Assembly (NCBI GenBank): GCA_964438735.1
Contig: CAYTLW010000107.1
Location: forward strand, 1-26,878
Source: CAYTLW01 sp964438735
GTDB lineage: Bacteria > Myxococcota_A > UBA9042
Length of the DNA stretch: 26,878 nucleotides
Direction of reading: 5' to 3'
The translations under genes and the position numbers were made by a program. Shown piece by piece: positions 26,501-26,878 of this stretch; the first letter of the stretch is position 1; every line of letters begins with the position of its first letter. The notes beneath the pieces are model-generated. The model ran no database searches, was not told the DNA's origin, and saw nothing but the letters and a program-made list of their open reading frames with translations.

Positions 26501-26645
26501 GGCCGCCCGAGGGCAGTTCGGCGTGGCCCTGGCGCCCGACGCGGTGGCGACCCTGGACAAGAACCCCTTCTTCGGCAACGTCACCAATATCGAGGGCAAC
26601 GCAGGACTCTTCGTGCCGCCGCCGCCGACCCTGGATTCGCTGTGA
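23556..26645 (+). CDS. Right-handed beta-helix lipoprotein with a cysteine-rich head
   Basis: GTG at 23556 has GGAG five bases upstream and gives an ideal lipoprotein signal, MRRHPLLITVALASLLVAAC, with lipidated Cys20. The upstream TTG at 23493 would add a charged tail and is not preferred. The product has 1029 residues. Residues about 45-265 are Cys-rich, with repeated CxPGxxPDxxxxGxC-like patterns. From about 269 (VHFLDASAAPGGDGTRAKPFNNLATAV) to the end runs a parallel beta-helix of the pectin-lyase type, with many short rungs such as VRLHDNRVVGLYAG. The opening matches surface proteins whose helix starts with a DUF1565-like segment. No catalytic residues of pectate lyases are evident, so binding or structure is as likely as hydrolysis. 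No C-terminal anchor is visible. Confidence 0.8.
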   Translation: MRRHPLLITVALASLLVAACGPTEADEQVGVSTDVVEADSGGPGCHQPQLKTDGDCCPEGTFYHFDSDSCVAVGPPECAAVLFDAPESCVPRWCWDLRSDAGLPCAAGDADCRPVGRTCSAAELEAGAGCAAGMWPDMDASGACRVAGSMGSAAAGDADGELPPLTGVKSPDGVPPLGKLPALLDTRFCQDKGGKTRICQEDEQGCGPGKMPDPDAPGDCMAVGVPWLCPPGFVLSSQAATSTDDLAPCEPDPADCGEDPFGGVQEGPGVHFLDASAAPGGDGTRAKPFNNLATAVTETVAGGTVAIAAGKYEAGFLMDRSVTLHGRCASMVQLNSAKKGGAMLKLKSEAKVKFKVGIRGVTLRSSGWGVAALPGVTLHLERVLIEDVRGYGVAAFTGKVLVEDSLIRGGAQGPPNLDGVGVVAAWGGRLDLRRVRLSRNRMAGIFVQNSDTEVSAEQVLIDGTRTAAHPYTAHGLASMAARARLRSVRVSGSHAFGIRVIHQGSNLDAAGVVVDRTGQGNGTGVRGEGMYFQRTSITLAGVRLHDNRVVGLYAGKTPTTVEADGLIIDATRQAAIQLPDHLGGGGMLLFDGPVARMRSVRISDSRHAGLGVERPGTRLEMEHLLVHGTRPLADTGQGGPGVVVRDGASAVLRHVRAHDNRAIGVATTADKPGDTKVELIDVVIDQTRPTALFPDFGAGVSVEAGARAQFTDVRLSKNVGIGVQVVTPESSLVARRLTVDDCQPNAEGKGGVGLSVSDRARVTLVDGRFSATHQAAIGVQGVGTQLVANGVHVEGTRLGPKGGGVGLGVLHGADVTVQGSRFVANTGAGIFSNGVDQTVLRVRGSRVEDTLPDPNLAAGGARGDGKQVSLEGSGLTAWRPDQQIEVTSCLFRANHGTSIYLDEPGGSVTGCAVVDTRAASFKTWREGKRGQGAPDGPLIELADGIRVLKSANMVIRYTLVVDQLRAGFLLDHASKANVSHSVAARGQFGVALAPDAVATLDKNPFFGNVTNIEGNAGLFVPPPPTLDSL

Positions 26646-26674
26646 GGGTCCAATTGGCAATCGTCTGGCACCTG

Positions 26675-26755
26675 TCAGGCCGGCTCCAGGACCGGCACGG
26701 CGCCCCAGGGTGCGGTCGGCTTGAAGTCGAAGTAGGACAGCTTTGTGGTCGACAT
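26675..26755 (-). pseudogene. 26-codon ORF resembling an internally deleted GST-like start
   Basis: ATG at 26755 has GGAG seven bases upstream, and the ORF ends at 26675. The first part (TTKLSYFDF) looks like strand 1 of sigma/pi-type glutathione S-transferases. The second (KPTAPWGAVPVLEP) looks like their cis-proline loop, usually KSTxPFGQLPVLE. About 35 residues that should separate them are absent. It could be a deleted gene remnant, a genuine small peptide gene, or a chance likeness. It converges on the beta-helix gene, 29 bp away. Confidence 0.3.
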
Positions 26756-26811
26756 GTTGGAGCTCCGTCGGGCGGTTTGGGCTGCGTTGGCGGGGAGACC
26801 GGCGAGTTTGG

Positions 26812-26824
26812 CAGTTTTAAACTG
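26812..26824. promoter_or_regulatory. Short AT-rich palindrome at the window edge
   Basis: CAGTTT-T-AAACTG lies about 57 nt upstream of the 26-codon ORF, in GC-rich DNA. It could be an operator. No gene is visible in the remaining sequence to the end of the window at 26878. Confidence 0.25.
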
Positions 26825-26878
26825 GCGCGGCCACCGAGATTACGGTCAGGCGGATGCGCGCTGGGGGGGCTTGGGACC

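Noticed and set aside
24642..26660. 672-codon open frame antisense to the beta-helix lipoprotein
   Set aside because: It is a shadow of the repetitive GC-rich beta-helix coding sequence, with no motif or start signal.
26667..26681. TGGCACCTGTCAGGC after the beta-helix gene as a sigma-54 promoter
   Set aside because: The GG-N10-GC spacing is right, but the -12 element is AGGC and no gene starts downstream within the window. Such matches occur by chance in GC-rich DNA.

Overview
The window is GC-rich bacterial DNA, densely coded on both strands, with one 10-base N gap. The organism is probably a member of the Myxococcota or another former deltaproteobacterial group. This is inferred from protein style: many secreted proteins and lipoproteins, MopE-type CDGxDNDCDG motifs, long arrays of paired-cysteine repeats, Myxococcus-type cysteine-rich (DUF4215-like) repeats, a bacterial fibrinogen-like domain and a good sigma-54 promoter. 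There is no rRNA, tRNA, CRISPR array or ribosomal protein gene to fix the taxonomy. The gap points to a draft or metagenome assembly.

Layout. (1) 1-2993: an AAA_14/DUF4143-type ATPase behind a palindrome, a putative lipoprotein, and a small REP-associated tyrosine transposase (RAYT) bounded by two inverted copies of a 42-bp REP-like unit. Beside it lies the 5' stump of a second AAA_14-type ATPase that stops just before its Walker A motif. (2) 2994-7256: a two-component-style signalling patch. A membrane dCache-HAMP class III cyclase runs leftward. A double AhpD-like protein, translationally coupled to a second small membrane cyclase, runs rightward. (3) 7434-16524: a likely four-gene secretion-bound operon. 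It starts with a lipoprotein carrying eleven tandem double-cysteine units, followed by three tandem paralogues. Each paralogue has a signal peptide, an N-terminal beta module, a stalk-like GDGSKLTG segment, a proprotein-convertase P domain and a shared C-terminal domain of about 205 residues that I do not recognise. (4) 16760-22131: an S33-type alpha/beta hydrolase converges on a leftward pair. That pair is a beta-barrel-like outer-membrane protein followed by a fourth relative of the P-domain proteins whose C-terminal head is replaced by cysteine repeats and a fibrinogen-like domain. The fourth relative has a sigma-54-type promoter and an upstream 13-bp tandem repeat. (5) 22393-26878: an APH-fold kinase, a large right-handed beta-helix lipoprotein, and a 26-codon ORF that resembles an internally deleted glutathione-S-transferase start.

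The most interesting signal is the family of four modular exported proteins built on one chassis (N-terminal beta module, stalk, P domain, WCDG-like hinge) with exchangeable C-terminal heads. Three are in tandem with an apparently undescribed head, and one sits under separate sigma-54-type control with a fibrinogen-like head. A surface adhesion, recognition or prey-contact role is inference only. The second clear signal is the RAYT/REP element next to a beheaded ATPase gene.
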